DNA of 64,000 nucleotides from Cohnella lubricantis. GTDB lineage: Bacteria; Bacillota; Bacilli; Paenibacillales; Paenibacillaceae. A model generated the notes under the pieces. The model was not told the origin of the DNA. It ran no database searches and was given only the letters and a program-made list of their open reading frames with translations. The stretch is from the NCBI RefSeq assembly GCF_014212015.1, contig NZ_JACJVN010000077.1, forward strand, positions 1 to 64,000, read 5' to 3'. Positions within the stretch are counted from its first letter, which is position 1. The number at the start of each line of letters is the position of its first letter. Below are positions 1 through 7,921 of this stretch, piece after piece. A program made the translations under genes and the position numbers.

Positions 1-54
1 CAAGTTCGACAGGGTCCGTTAAATCCGATCGACGATCGGATCGATTACGCTCGA

Positions 55-75
55 TGTTCAGTTTTCAAGGAACAA
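55..75 (-). promoter_or_regulatory. rRNA operon leader, boxA-like element
   Basis: Read on the minus strand this is TTGTTCCTTGAAAACTGAACA, a motif typical of Firmicute rRNA operon leaders and spacers, where it carries the boxA-like antitermination signal. It lies downstream of two promoter-like elements and points out of the left edge, so a 16S rRNA gene probably starts just outside the window. The rRNA gene itself is not visible. Confidence 0.7.
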
Positions 76-121
76 GTTCGTTGCTTCTCTATCTCGTCGT
101 TGTCGTAACAGCGACCTTCAT

Positions 122-151
122 AATATATCACATTCGGCAGTTTCTTTGCAA
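122..151 (-). promoter_or_regulatory. rRNA operon promoter P2 (proximal)
   Basis: Minus-strand hexamers TTGCAA (146-151) and TATATT (122-127) are separated by 18 nt, a sigma-A pattern. It sits about 50 nt upstream of the boxA-like leader, the usual place of the proximal rrn promoter. Confidence 0.65.
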
Positions 152-227
152 CAGGTAATTTCTTGCTGTACCTGATTGCTTGTCCGAAACCCGCTTTCTG
201 CTTGCCTCTCCAAGAGGGGCGAGAGTT

Positions 228-257
228 AATTTAACACATGTGCTGATGCAGAGTCAA
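228..257 (-). promoter_or_regulatory. rRNA operon promoter P1 (distal)
   Basis: Minus-strand TTGACT (252-257) and TAAATT (228-233) with an 18 nt spacer. Together with the element about 100 nt downstream it forms the tandem promoter arrangement usual for rRNA operons. No gene occupies 1-342; besides these signals I see nothing else there. Confidence 0.6.
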
Positions 258-342
258 CCCTTTTCCGAAGAAAAAATCCCGACTTAACGACAAGGACGCC
301 TTCACGCATCAATACAGCATGAGCAGGCGTCTCCGAAGAACG

Positions 343-570
343 TTATTTGCTTGTCTTCAACCCTAGCGCGTAGCGCGACAGCTCCCGCGGCTGGGCAATT
401 CGCGCATACATGCGAAAGATGATTCTGTAACGCTTCGAGATGGCTTCCTTAACAGGACCATCAAGTCTGCGATCACTCATATCGAGCAGCATCTCATCCA
501 TCTCTTTGCGCAGCATGTAGTCGAATTCCTTGCACTCTTTGTCGGTGAACATCATTCCGAGCATCGGCAT
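343..570 (-). CDS. Uncharacterised 75-residue protein
   Basis: I do not recognise this small protein. It is charged and probably helical, rich in Met, Arg, Lys and Glu (segments such as DKECKEFDYMLRKEMDEM and KRYRIIFRMYARI), with no signal peptide, membrane segment or cysteine motif. A GGAGG eight bases before the ATG at 570 makes it a credible gene. It is co-oriented with the spoIIM-family gene upstream and is the last gene before the rRNA operon promoters. Its position beside sporulation genes may suggest a related role, but nothing in the sequence shows one. Confidence 0.7.
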   Translation of the reverse strand: MPMLGMMFTDKECKEFDYMLRKEMDEMLLDMSDRRLDGPVKEAISKRYRIIFRMYARIAQPRELSRYALGLKTSK

Positions 571-707
571 GCCCTTAGCCTCCAGTCGAAATTAGCAGCA
601 TAATCGGATCGTCGTCTTGCTGAACGTTCCGGAATTGGGTTTTACTGTTATGCGCCATTTCGGCCGGCTTTATGACCGACAGGGGATGTTCTTCGTGAAA
701 AGAAATT

Positions 708-1319
708 TTAGCCTTCCATCAGACGGTAAGTCACCGTACTCTCGATCACGGCCGCAATCAACAGCAGCAGAACGACAAGGATAGCCGCGGGCACGGAACC
801 TTTGATGGCCAGCTTAAATCGAGCCCAAGGCTCGTTCCTCCCGATCAGCGATCCCCAGATCCCGCGAAGCAGCGACAAACCCAGACGTACGCCGAAGGCG
901 CAGGCCAGCATAAGCGCAGGTATCTCCAATATGCCATGGGGAAGAATACCTTTGACGATCATCGGTCCGATCTGATAGCCGGCCGCAGCAAAGTTGCCGA
1001 ACAGATAGCCCATGAGCATGCCGTTGACCACGAGCGTCACGATCGGCATCACGCCGGCGAATAGGCCTAAATAGAGCGACATCAGCGAGCTTCTCACGTT
1101 GTTCAACCAGATGGCCGTGAACAGTGTCTGCTCCGGATTGTTGGACGACTCGGCCGACTCGGAGATTCTTCTCACGCTCTCGATGGCTTCGTCAAGCCAA
1201 TTGACAGGTCCCGTAGAGGAAGCCCCAACCACGAGGCTGGCGAAGAAAAGAATAAAGGCGAAGATCAAATACGGCTTGATGTCTCTCCAGTTCTGGTGCA
1301 ATGCTTGTTTGCTAAACAA
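708..1319 (-). CDS. SpoIIM-family (stage II sporulation protein M-like) membrane protein
   Basis: Polytopic membrane protein of the SpoIIM/DUF95 family, whose founding member acts with SpoIID and SpoIIP during forespore engulfment. Hydrophobic segments near the N-terminus (PYLIFAFILFFASLVVG), two in the middle and one at the C-terminus are visible, and the central GILPHGILEIPA segment is typical of the family. I place the start at the TTG at 1319, because GGAGG at 1328-1332 stands seven bases away; the longer frame from 1376 has no ribosome binding site. It lies divergent from pdaB. Whether it is the true engulfment SpoIIM or a paralogue cannot be settled from this window, as no spoIID or spoIIP is near. 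Confidence 0.85.
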   Translation of the reverse strand: MFSKQALHQNWRDIKPYLIFAFILFFASLVVGASSTGPVNWLDEAIESVRRISESAESSNNPEQTLFTAIWLNNVRSSLMSLYLGLFAGVMPIVTLVVNGMLMGYLFGNFAAAGYQIGPMIVKGILPHGILEIPALMLACAFGVRLGLSLLRGIWGSLIGRNEPWARFKLAIKGSVPAAILVVLLLLIAAVIESTVTYRLMEG

Positions 1320-1348
1320 AACGATATCCTCCGTTTGCGCAAGGCGCG

Positions 1349-1377
1349 AATAACTTGTACTCGGCCAAGCATACATT
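1349..1377 (+). promoter_or_regulatory. Possible sigma-E promoter of pdaB
   Basis: CATACATT at 1370-1377 matches the sigma-E -10 consensus CATACAMT at seven of eight positions, with AATAACTT 13 nt upstream. It lies about 60 nt before pdaB, which in B. subtilis is transcribed in the mother cell. The -35 match is weak. Confidence 0.35.
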
Positions 1378-1439
1378 GGTATTGACCAAGCCTAAGCCAG
1401 TCCATTTCCCCTAATTATGGAAAGGAGCGGAATGCCCCC

Positions 1440-2225
1440 ATGAATCACTTCTTTGTTTATAACGCGCGAAATCTCAAACGGTTTCTCTTCTTGACGATTG
1501 CCGCTGTGCTCTCGATCGGCGTAATTTGGGCGGAGAGAGACAATGTCAGCGTATTCGCCCCCCATCCGCCCTCAGCGATCTATAACGTGCCGACTGATCG
1601 CAAAGTAGTGGCGCTGACATTCGATATCAGCTGGGGCGACAAACGCGCGGAGCCCATCCTGGACATCCTAAAGAACAAGGGCGTCAATAACGTGACGTTC
1701 TTCTTGTCCTCGCCTTGGAGCAAGACTCATCCGGAGATCGTGAAGAAGATCGTAGACGGCGGATATGAGATCGGCAGCCACGGACATAAGCATGACAACT
1801 ACAGCCAATACAGCGAGGACGAGATACGCCGGCAGATTCAAACGGCGCACGATATCCTATCTGACATGACAGGACGGGCTCCCAATCTGATTCGGATGCC
1901 GAACGGAGACTTCGACAAACGCGTGCTGCGCGTGGCTGAGAGCATGAATTACAAAGTGATCCAATGGGACACGGACTCTCTCGATTGGAAGAACCCTGGC
2001 GTAGACGCCATTGTCTCGAAGGTTGTGACAAAGGCTCATCCCGGCGATATTATCCTGCTTCATGCAAGCGATTCGTGCAAGCAGACGCATGAAGCGCTGC
2101 CGATCATTATTGATCAATTGCGTGCGCAAGGCTACGAGTTCGTCACCGTCTCCCAACTGCTCAGCCAGACCGAGACGAAGGGCCAGACCGTCGAGGATCG
2201 CAGCGCTTGGACCGAGATGGCCTAA
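1440..2225 (+). CDS. pdaB: Polysaccharide deacetylase family sporulation protein PdaB
   Basis: NodB-type carbohydrate esterase of the PdaB group, needed in Bacillus to keep spores intact after late sporulation. An N-terminal hydrophobic anchor spans about residues 13-31. The NodB motifs follow: TFDISWGD (60-67), SHGHKH (113-118) with the two metal-binding histidines, RMPNGDF (152-158), DTDSLDW (177-183) and a final LLH near 206. The second aspartate of the usual TFDD motif is absent, as in PdaB proteins, so deacetylase activity is not assured. The start has AAAGGAG upstream at a rather long spacing of 12 nt. It is convergent with kbaA, an arrangement shared with Bacillus. Confidence 0.93.
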   Translation: MNHFFVYNARNLKRFLFLTIAAVLSIGVIWAERDNVSVFAPHPPSAIYNVPTDRKVVALTFDISWGDKRAEPILDILKNKGVNNVTFFLSSPWSKTHPEIVKKIVDGGYEIGSHGHKHDNYSQYSEDEIRRQIQTAHDILSDMTGRAPNLIRMPNGDFDKRVLRVAESMNYKVIQWDTDSLDWKNPGVDAIVSKVVTKAHPGDIILLHASDSCKQTHEALPIIIDQLRAQGYEFVTVSQLLSQTETKGQTVEDRSAWTEMA

Positions 2226-2236
2226 TGCCCTATAGC

Positions 2237-2863
2237 TTATCTTGAAGCGTTGGCAGAGACGGCCGATGCGGAAGCATGAGGCTTGGAGAGCACTCGGTGA
2301 AGCCTCATGATCTGGAATGTATTGCAGACGAGCAACGGAATGAGTGTGAAAATAAGAGATGTGATTTTGCCAGATTGAAATCCCGGCATTGCCTCGATCG
2401 TCGTAACCGCGATCATGTAGAACAAGGTCGGTATCCAAGCCCCCGCGGTCGTCTCCTTCACCTTCCACCAGGCGACCGCAAGGCTTACTGCCGCCAATGC
2501 GAGCGGAATCAGCCAGAAGGTTGCAGCCGGGAAGGCGCTGTCGTATGTCCAATATCCAATCTCCGCCAGTACGAATACCGCCACGAACCCTTGCAGCGCT
2601 ACCCAGTAATACGGCTTCTTGATTATGCTTCTAGCTATGTAATTCAACATCAGATAAGCGAAGAATCCCATGTGAGCGAACGCCCCGAACGTCAAGCCCG
2701 CCAGCGCCATCATCGTCACATTGAACATCCAGTCGTTGCCGGTCTTCACCACGACTTGGAACGAAGAATCGCAGAGCAGCATAATTATCCCCGCGATTAA
2801 GGATGAAGCGCCTCCAATCAGAATGGTGGTGCCGAACAAAGTCATCCATTTGCGCAAATTCAA
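2237..2863 (-). CDS. kbaA: KinB-signalling pathway activation protein KbaA
   Basis: Integral membrane protein with about five to six hydrophobic segments, matching KbaA, which in B. subtilis activates the KinB sensor kinase branch of the sporulation phosphorelay. Family-like features are the N-terminal RKWMTLFGTTILIGG stretch and a short basic C-terminal tail. I choose the TTG at 2863, because GAGGAGG at 2872-2878 precedes it by eight bases; the ATG at 2896 would place this Shine-Dalgarno inside the coding region. The neighbours gerD and pdaB are the same as in Bacillus. No kinB is in the window. Confidence 0.88.
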   Translation of the reverse strand: MNLRKWMTLFGTTILIGGASSLIAGIIMLLCDSSFQVVVKTGNDWMFNVTMMALAGLTFGAFAHMGFFAYLMLNYIARSIIKKPYYWVALQGFVAVFVLAEIGYWTYDSAFPAATFWLIPLALAAVSLAVAWWKVKETTAGAWIPTLFYMIAVTTIEAMPGFQSGKITSLIFTLIPLLVCNTFQIMRLHRVLSKPHASASAVSANASR

Positions 2864-2933
2864 GTCGAATTCCTCCTCTGTCAGTTCAATTCCCATTTTA
2901 CCACGTTCATGTCAAAAAGCCATGAATGGCCCC

Positions 2934-2963
2934 TTATATTCACCGGAGACGCGTCGCATACTA
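2934..2963 (+). promoter_or_regulatory. Sigma-G promoter of gerD
   Basis: CATACTA at 2957-2963 fits the forespore sigma-G -10 consensus CATWHTA apart from C at the W position, with a TTATA -35 element at 2934-2938 and an 18 nt spacer. gerD starts 34 nt downstream and is known to be forespore expressed in B. subtilis. Confidence 0.6.
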
Positions 2964-2997
2964 CTGACCAGAAGCCCATGAAGGGAGTAGGTCGGTA

Positions 2998-3696
2998 ATG
3001 CGTTATCGTTGGCCATGGCTTGGCGCCATGCTGGGGCTAGCCGTCACGTTAACGTCGTGCGGAGCCGAGACAAGCAGCAGCGGCGGCGAACAAATGAGCT
3101 ACAAAGACGTCAAATCGATGGTCATTGACATCCTTGGATCAAGCGAAGCTCAAGAAGCGCTTGACAAAGCTTCCTCCGCCAAGTATGGAGCCACCAGCCT
3201 TCATATGCAGGCATTGACTCCAGCCGATCAAGAACAAGTTCGGACTGCGGTGAAGGATGTATTGACTTCGCCTGAATACGATAAAATTCTGCGCGGCATT
3301 ATGACGGATCCCAAATTTGCGGGAGAATTCGCCAAGGCAGTCAGCAAAGACAACAAGCAGTTGCAGAAGGATCTCATGAAGGATCCTACTTATCAGAAAG
3401 AATTGATCGGCGTTCTTAAGAGCAAGGATATGCAGACGGTCATGTTCGAAGCGATGAAGTCGACCGAATACCGTACGCAAATGATGAGCGCCGTTCAAGA
3501 AGCGGTTCAAAACCCGATCTTTAAGCTGGAAATTATGAAGATGCTTGAGAGCGTCGTGAAGGAACAGCTGAGTCCGACGAAGACTGTGCAAAGCGGCGGC
3601 GAAGATAGCGGCGGTCAGACGGACAGCGGTGAAGGCGGAGGAAGCGAGGGTGAAAGCGGAGGCGGTAACAGCGGAGGCGGTGGAGGCGGCGGTTAA
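2998..3696 (+). CDS. gerD: Spore germination lipoprotein GerD
   Basis: GerD is an inner-spore-membrane lipoprotein that clusters nutrient germinant receptors into the germinosome. The signal peptide ends in a lipobox LTSC with the lipidated cysteine at residue 21. The body is predicted alpha-helical with the PTYQKELIGVLKSKDMQ type of repeats seen in GerD, and residues from about 198 onward form a Gly/Ser/Glu-rich tail ending in seven glycines. Such a low-complexity tail is variable among GerD proteins. The gene has its own sigma-G-type promoter and is followed at once by a bidirectional terminator shared with the convergent mrp/salA gene. Confidence 0.93.
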   Translation: MRYRWPWLGAMLGLAVTLTSCGAETSSSGGEQMSYKDVKSMVIDILGSSEAQEALDKASSAKYGATSLHMQALTPADQEQVRTAVKDVLTSPEYDKILRGIMTDPKFAGEFAKAVSKDNKQLQKDLMKDPTYQKELIGVLKSKDMQTVMFEAMKSTEYRTQMMSAVQEAVQNPIFKLEIMKMLESVVKEQLSPTKTVQSGGEDSGGQTDSGEGGGSEGESGGGNSGGGGGGG

Positions 3697-3705
3697 GGTC
3701 CAATC

Positions 3706-3733
3706 AAAAAAACCGGCTATAGCCGGTTTTTTT
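3706..3733. terminator. Bidirectional terminator between gerD and mrp/salA
   Basis: Perfect inverted repeat AAACCGGCTATAGCCGGTTT flanked by A and T runs on both sides, so it can act as an intrinsic terminator in both directions for the convergent gerD and mrp/salA genes. Confidence 0.9.
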
Positions 3734-3744
3734 GGGCGTGTCAT

Positions 3745-4878
3745 TTAACTGTTGCAGCGTTCGATGATCTTGCGGGCAAGCGCCGTATATTCTTGTCCAG
3801 TCGGCGAGTCTGCCTTGTAAACCGACGGGGAGAAATCCGGCTCTGCCGGATGATTGTCCGGCGCGCCCAGCGGGAACTGCGCGAGCAATTCCGTGTGCAG
3901 CGTCTCGGCCAGCCTGCCTCCGCCCCCGCGTCCGAAAACGTATTCACGCTCGCCGGTCGATCGGCTCTCGTACCAGGACATATTCTCGACGACGCCAAGC
4001 ACCTCATGCTGCGTCTTAATCGCCATCGCACCGGCGCGAGCCGCTACGAAGGCCGCCGTCGCATGCGGTGTCGTCACGATAATCTCCTTGCTCTGCGGCA
4101 GTATCTGGTGAACGTCAAGCGCTACGTCCCCCGTGCCCGGCGGAAGATCGAGCAGCACGTAATCCAGTTCGCCCCAGTTGATCTCCTGGAAGAAGTTGCG
4201 GAGCATTCGCCCCAGCATCGGGCCTCGCCAGACCACCGGGCTATTGTCTTCGACGAAGAAGCCCATCGAGATGACTTTAACGCCGAACCGTTCCACAGGA
4301 TTGATCTTGTTCCCTACTTGTACGGGACGCTCCTCGATTCCCATCATATCGGGAACGCTGAAGCCGTAAATGTCACAATCCATTAATCCAACCCGCTTGC
4401 CGCAGCGCGCCAAGGCAACTGCCAAGTTCACGGTAACCGTCGACTTGCCGACGCCGCCCTTCCCGCTTGCGACCGCAATGAATTGCGTCTCGCTGCCCGG
4501 GGCCAGCAGGGGGCTGTTCTCCAAGCCTGCGCCATGACCTTTAACCGGAGGCGCTTGCTGCTGCTGTTGCTGCTGCGATGCTTGCTTCTCCTGGGAGTGG
4601 CCCAGCTTCGACAAAGTGTCGGCCTTCTCATGCTCCGTCATCGGCCGCACGCGAATGTGCGGCGCGGATGTATGGAGCTTGGCAAGCGCTTGGTGCAATT
4701 GCTCCTCCAGCTTGTCCGCTTGAGTGATGCTGTCTGGATGAAGCACTGCCGTCAGGGATATTCCGTTCTCCCGAACAACGACGTCTCTCACCAATCCTAG
4801 CGAGACCAGCGGTTGATCCAATGTCGGCTCGTTCACCGATTGAAGGGCATCCAATACATTTTCTCTCGTGATCATCAT
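3745..4878 (-). CDS. salA: Mrp/NBP35-family P-loop ATPase, SalA type
   Basis: MinD/Mrp-type ATPase, the B. subtilis SalA (mrp) orthologue by position and sequence. An N-terminal MIP18-like (DUF59) domain (about 1-85) is followed by a linker with seven consecutive glutamines, then the ATPase domain with the deviant Walker A KGGVGKST near residues 140-147, DCDIYGFSVPDMMG, and Walker B LLDLPPGTGDV. The CxxC that bridges an Fe-S cluster in classical Mrp is absent: the segment reads ENMSWYESRSTGEREY, as in SalA. An Fe-S carrier role is therefore less likely. SalA in B. subtilis influences scoC and protease expression. Two ATGs at 4878 and 4875 follow GAGGG; a GTG at 4902 is less likely. Confidence 0.9.
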   Translation of the reverse strand: MMITRENVLDALQSVNEPTLDQPLVSLGLVRDVVVRENGISLTAVLHPDSITQADKLEEQLHQALAKLHTSAPHIRVRPMTEHEKADTLSKLGHSQEKQASQQQQQQQAPPVKGHGAGLENSPLLAPGSETQFIAVASGKGGVGKSTVTVNLAVALARCGKRVGLMDCDIYGFSVPDMMGIEERPVQVGNKINPVERFGVKVISMGFFVEDNSPVVWRGPMLGRMLRNFFQEINWGELDYVLLDLPPGTGDVALDVHQILPQSKEIIVTTPHATAAFVAARAGAMAIKTQHEVLGVVENMSWYESRSTGEREYVFGRGGGGRLAETLHTELLAQFPLGAPDNHPAEPDFSPSVYKADSPTGQEYTALARKIIERCNS

Positions 4879-4931
4879 TACAACCCTCGCTTCATCTCGC
4901 ACAATATCCTTATTATAGCATATCGCCGGAC

Positions 4932-5738
4932 TTATGGCCGAGCGTTCCGGGATGCGCCTTCCCCGGAGCTATACCGAAGAATGCCCCGATACAGGGAAGC
5001 TGCCACTTTCTTCTGGTACGTCTCGTCCGCGAGAAGCTGCGATTCCTCCGGATGCGACAGGAATCCGATCTCGACCAGTGCGGTCGGCATCGTCAGCGTA
5101 TTGAGCAGATATACTTTGTCGTTCGCAATCGCCGTGCGAGTGGTGTTGCCAAGCGACTCCTTGATCTCCTGCTGGATAGCCGTCGCAAGCCGCTGCCCTT
5201 CCTTCGATCCGGAATAATAGAACGATTGCGCGCCCGACCACTTGGAAGACGGGACGCTGTTCAGATGGACGCTGACGACAAGATCGGCTCGGCGATCCTG
5301 GATCGTCTTCACCCTCGCCTTCAAGTCCTCCGTCTTACGCTTCGAATAGCCTTGGACGCCGCTGCCTGCCAGGTCGTAATCGCCTTCGCGGGTCAGATAG
5401 ACCAGCGCTCCCGCTTGCTGCAGATAATCGCGCAGATACAAGACGATGGCTAAGTTGATGTCCTTCTCGATGATGCCGTCTCGGCTGGAAGCCCCTCCGT
5501 CAACGCCTCCGTGGCCTGCGTCGAGCGCGATCACTTTGCCCGTCAGCGGAGTTGTCCAGAAGCTCCATGTCTTGGACACCGGCACTTCCGAAGACAGAAC
5601 CGTGCACGCCAATACCAGCAATGCGGCGGCCGACAGAAGGCGCAGCCAAGCCTTGCGCGAGATCCATACCACGAAGCCGATTCGTCCTCTTCTGGGATGC
5701 GAACCGCCGACCTTTCCTCTATTGGAGCTATTAGACAC
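4932..5738 (-). CDS. cwlD: N-acetylmuramoyl-L-alanine amidase CwlD
   Basis: Sporulation amidase that, with PdaA, makes muramic-delta-lactam in spore cortex peptidoglycan, which germination lytic enzymes recognise. A hydrophobic N-terminal anchor (about 30-50) precedes an Amidase_3 domain with the zinc ligands in DAGHGGVDGG (His76), Glu91 in IIEKDINL and His158 in SVHLNS, plus the catalytic Glu223 in VEIGFLSH. The frame opens at a GTG at 5738 preceded by GGGGTGG, but that ribosome binding site lies inside a predicted stem-loop; a GTG near codon 23 is an alternative start. Gene order cwlD-salA-gerD is as in Bacillus. Confidence 0.92.
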   Translation of the reverse strand: MSNSSNRGKVGGSHPRRGRIGFVVWISRKAWLRLLSAAALLVLACTVLSSEVPVSKTWSFWTTPLTGKVIALDAGHGGVDGGASSRDGIIEKDINLAIVLYLRDYLQQAGALVYLTREGDYDLAGSGVQGYSKRKTEDLKARVKTIQDRRADLVVSVHLNSVPSSKWSGAQSFYYSGSKEGQRLATAIQQEIKESLGNTTRTAIANDKVYLLNTLTMPTALVEIGFLSHPEESQLLADETYQKKVAASLYRGILRYSSGEGASRNARP

Positions 5739-5744
5739 AAAGAA

Positions 5745-5790
5745 CCACCCCGTCCCAGCGAAGTACGCTACATCTTATGGGACGAGGTGG
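5745..5790 (-). promoter_or_regulatory. Stem-loop covering the cwlD ribosome binding site
   Basis: Arms at 5745-5757 and 5778-5790 pair over 13 bp with a single mismatch (a G:U pair or an A-C mismatch, depending on the transcribed strand) around a 20-base loop. On the minus strand the 3' arm is TGGGACGGGGTGG, which contains the only Shine-Dalgarno-like sequence before the cwlD GTG. The arm is followed by TTCTTT, too poor in T for a confident terminator of sat. It may repress cwlD translation in sat read-through transcripts. Confidence 0.5.
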
Positions 5791-5825
5791 ACAAATATGC
5801 TTATCTTCGTTCAAGCGGCGTGTGC

Positions 5826-6995
5826 TTAAGCCTCAACGGCTTCCGACATGCCCTCGATCAGGATCTTGGCGACTTCAGGGCGGGAGAATTCCGGCGGCGG
5901 GCAGATGCCGTCGCGCAGCATCGCACGCACCTTCGTTCCGGACAGCGTCAGATGATCCTCCTTGCCGTGGGGGCACGTCTTGCTGGATGCCATGTTGCCG
6001 CATTTGGTGCAGAAGAAGCTGTGCTCGAAGAACAACGGCATAATGCCCAGCTCTTCGGCTGAGAATGTGCGCAGCAGCTCCTGCGCTTCATATGTGCCGT
6101 AATAGTCGCCGACACCCGCATGGTCGCGCCCGACGATGAAGTGCGTGCAGCCGTAGTTCTTGCGAACAAGCGCATGGAAGACGGCCTCGCGAGGACCTGC
6201 ATAGCGCATGGCGGCCGGGAAGACGCCGAGGAATACGCGGTCCTTCGGGTAGTAGTTCTCCAGCAGCGCCACGTAGCTCTTCATGCGCACGTTAGCCGGG
6301 ACGTCATCGGACTTCGTCTCGCCAACGAGCGGATTCAAGAACAGTCCGTCAACAATCTCCATCGCTGATTTCTGAATATACTCGTGCGCTCGATGAACCG
6401 GGTTGCGTGTCTGGAAGCCGACGACCGTTCGCCACTGCTTGTCGGTGAAGATCTGTCTTGTCTCAGCCGGCGTGAAGTAGTACTCATTGAACTTCTCCGG
6501 AACCGGACGGTTCACCACTTGAATGAGGCCCCCGATGTAGACGTTCGGCCGCTCGAGCAGCTTGCGGACGCCGGGATGCTCCATGTCCTCGGTCTTGAAC
6601 ACTTGAACAGCCTCGCGTCGCTTATCGGGCTGGTAGATGCTCTCAACGTCGATTATCCCGTATGCGACGCCGTCGGACTCTCCTACCAGCGCAGCGCGCT
6701 TGCCGACGGACAACGCAGACGCTTGCTCTTCGGTTACCGCTAACGTGATCGGGATACTCCATATTTGGCCATTCTTCAGGCGCATGCTCTCGATGACCGA
6801 GACATAATCCTCTTCGTTAAGGAAGCCGGTCAGCGGGCTGAAGGCTCCAACGCCGATCAGATCCATATCCGAGACCGTCCAAGCGTTCACCGGGATGGCC
6901 GCAAGAGATGCAGCTTCCTTCAGCAGCGCATCGCGTTCCGCGCCAACTGCGATTCGATTCACCAAAGTGCCGCCATGCGGCTTGATTGCGCTCAT
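5826..6995 (-). CDS. sat: Sulfate adenylyltransferase (ATP sulfurylase)
   Basis: Makes adenosine 5'-phosphosulfate from ATP and sulfate, the first step of sulfate assimilation. The 389-residue length fits the monofunctional bacterial Sat family. Nucleotide-binding motifs [11 protein letters not shown] (195-205) and GRDHAG (289-294) are intact, and a likely zinc site C329, C332, C341 plus a following histidine lies before SGTKVRAML. The ATG at 6995 is chosen: homologues begin here, GAGGAG lies upstream, and the longer frame to 7043 would overlap cysH. It lies 29 nt downstream of cysH, its functional partner. There is no APS kinase gene beside it, consistent with direct APS reduction. Confidence 0.95.
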   Translation of the reverse strand: MSAIKPHGGTLVNRIAVGAERDALLKEAASLAAIPVNAWTVSDMDLIGVGAFSPLTGFLNEEDYVSVIESMRLKNGQIWSIPITLAVTEEQASALSVGKRAALVGESDGVAYGIIDVESIYQPDKRREAVQVFKTEDMEHPGVRKLLERPNVYIGGLIQVVNRPVPEKFNEYYFTPAETRQIFTDKQWRTVVGFQTRNPVHRAHEYIQKSAMEIVDGLFLNPLVGETKSDDVPANVRMKSYVALLENYYPKDRVFLGVFPAAMRYAGPREAVFHALVRKNYGCTHFIVGRDHAGVGDYYGTYEAQELLRTFSAEELGIMPLFFEHSFFCTKCGNMASSKTCPHGKEDHLTLSGTKVRAMLRDGICPPPEFSRPEVAKILIEGMSEAVEA

Positions 6996-7024
6996 CCTCG
7001 CGTCTCTCTCCTCTGCCGAATAAT

Positions 7025-7717
7025 TTATTTGTGCAGGCCGCACTCGGTCTTCTCGAAGCCGGCCCAGCGTCCCGCACGCGGATCTTCGCCTGCCGCAACC
7101 GGACGTGTGCAGTACGCGCAGCCAATGCTCGGATAATTCCGGTCATGCAGCGGGTTGTAGATAATATCGTTCGTGCGGATATAATCCCACACGTCCCCGG
7201 TCGTCCAAGACGCCAGCGGATTGAACTTGACGAGGCCGAACTTCGTGTCGTATTCCACCTTCTTCGCATTCGCCCGAGTCGGAGCCTGATCACGGCGAAT
7301 GCCGGTAATCCAGGCTTCATAGTTGCCCAGAATACGCGTCAACGGCTCGACCTTGCGAATGTCGCAGCAAGCAGTCGGATTGACGCTCCAAAGCTTCTCC
7401 CCGTGCTTAGCCGCTTGCTCTTCCGGCGTCAGCTTCGGCTTAACTTGAACGAATTGCAGCTTGTATCTCGCGGCGATCCGATCACGCGTCTCATACGTCT
7501 CCTTGAAGTGGAAATCCGTGTCCAGATAGAAAATGTCCGTAGATGGGCTGATCTTCTGCAGCATATCGACCAGCACGACGTCCTCAGCGCCGAAGCTGCA
7601 GGCGAACGTAATGTTCGGGAACGCTTCGACGGCCCAACGGATGACCGTCTCCGGGGAGGCATGCTCGAACTCCTCTGCTTTGTCGCGAATAAGAGCTTCT
7701 TTCTCCAGCAAATTCAA
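7025..7717 (-). CDS. cysH: Adenylylsulfate (APS) reductase, thioredoxin-dependent
   Basis: Reduces APS to sulfite. The paired cysteines CC at 117-118 and CxxC at 200-203 are the four ligands of the [4Fe-4S] cluster that separates APS reductases from cluster-free PAPS reductases, and the catalytic ECGLH motif (Cys226) is at the C-terminus. The N-terminal [10 protein letters not shown]-loop-like motif binds the nucleotide. Translation starts at TTG 7717, eight bases after AGGGGG. The gene heads a two-gene operon with sat and has its own sigma-A promoter. Neither gene belongs to the Bacillus order at this locus, so the pair looks inserted between rpsI and cwlD. Confidence 0.95.
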   Translation of the reverse strand: MNLLEKEALIRDKAEEFEHASPETVIRWAVEAFPNITFACSFGAEDVVLVDMLQKISPSTDIFYLDTDFHFKETYETRDRIAARYKLQFVQVKPKLTPEEQAAKHGEKLWSVNPTACCDIRKVEPLTRILGNYEAWITGIRRDQAPTRANAKKVEYDTKFGLVKFNPLASWTTGDVWDYIRTNDIIYNPLHDRNYPSIGCAYCTRPVAAGEDPRAGRWAGFEKTECGLHK

Positions 7718-7761
7718 CCGAATAACCCCCTAATGGTAAGTTAACACCCATTTGCAAGGAA

Positions 7762-7790
7762 ATTATATGTTATCTGATCGGAATTATCAA
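7762..7790 (-). promoter_or_regulatory. Sigma-A promoter of cysH-sat
   Basis: Minus-strand TTGATA (7785-7790) and a consensus TATAAT (7762-7767) with a 17 nt spacer, 45 nt upstream of cysH. The A/T-rich flanks could hold a CymR-type operator, but I cannot identify one with confidence. Confidence 0.8.
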
Positions 7791-7864
7791 TATATAATGG
7801 ACTTCTTTTTGTCATTTTGGCAGAAAGTATTTCTTGCAAGGTGCGGGCGCCCAATAGTATACGA

Positions 7865-7908
7865 AAAAAGCCTTCCCGATGTCCCTGATGGACAACGAGA
7901 AGGCTTTG
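7865..7908 (-). terminator. Terminator of rplM-rpsI
   Basis: On the minus strand AAAGCCTTCTCG pairs with CGGGAAGGCTTT around a loop, followed by a run of T. It ends the rplM-rpsI transcript just before the cysH promoter region. Confidence 0.85.
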
Positions 7909-7921
7909 ATGTTGAATCGGA

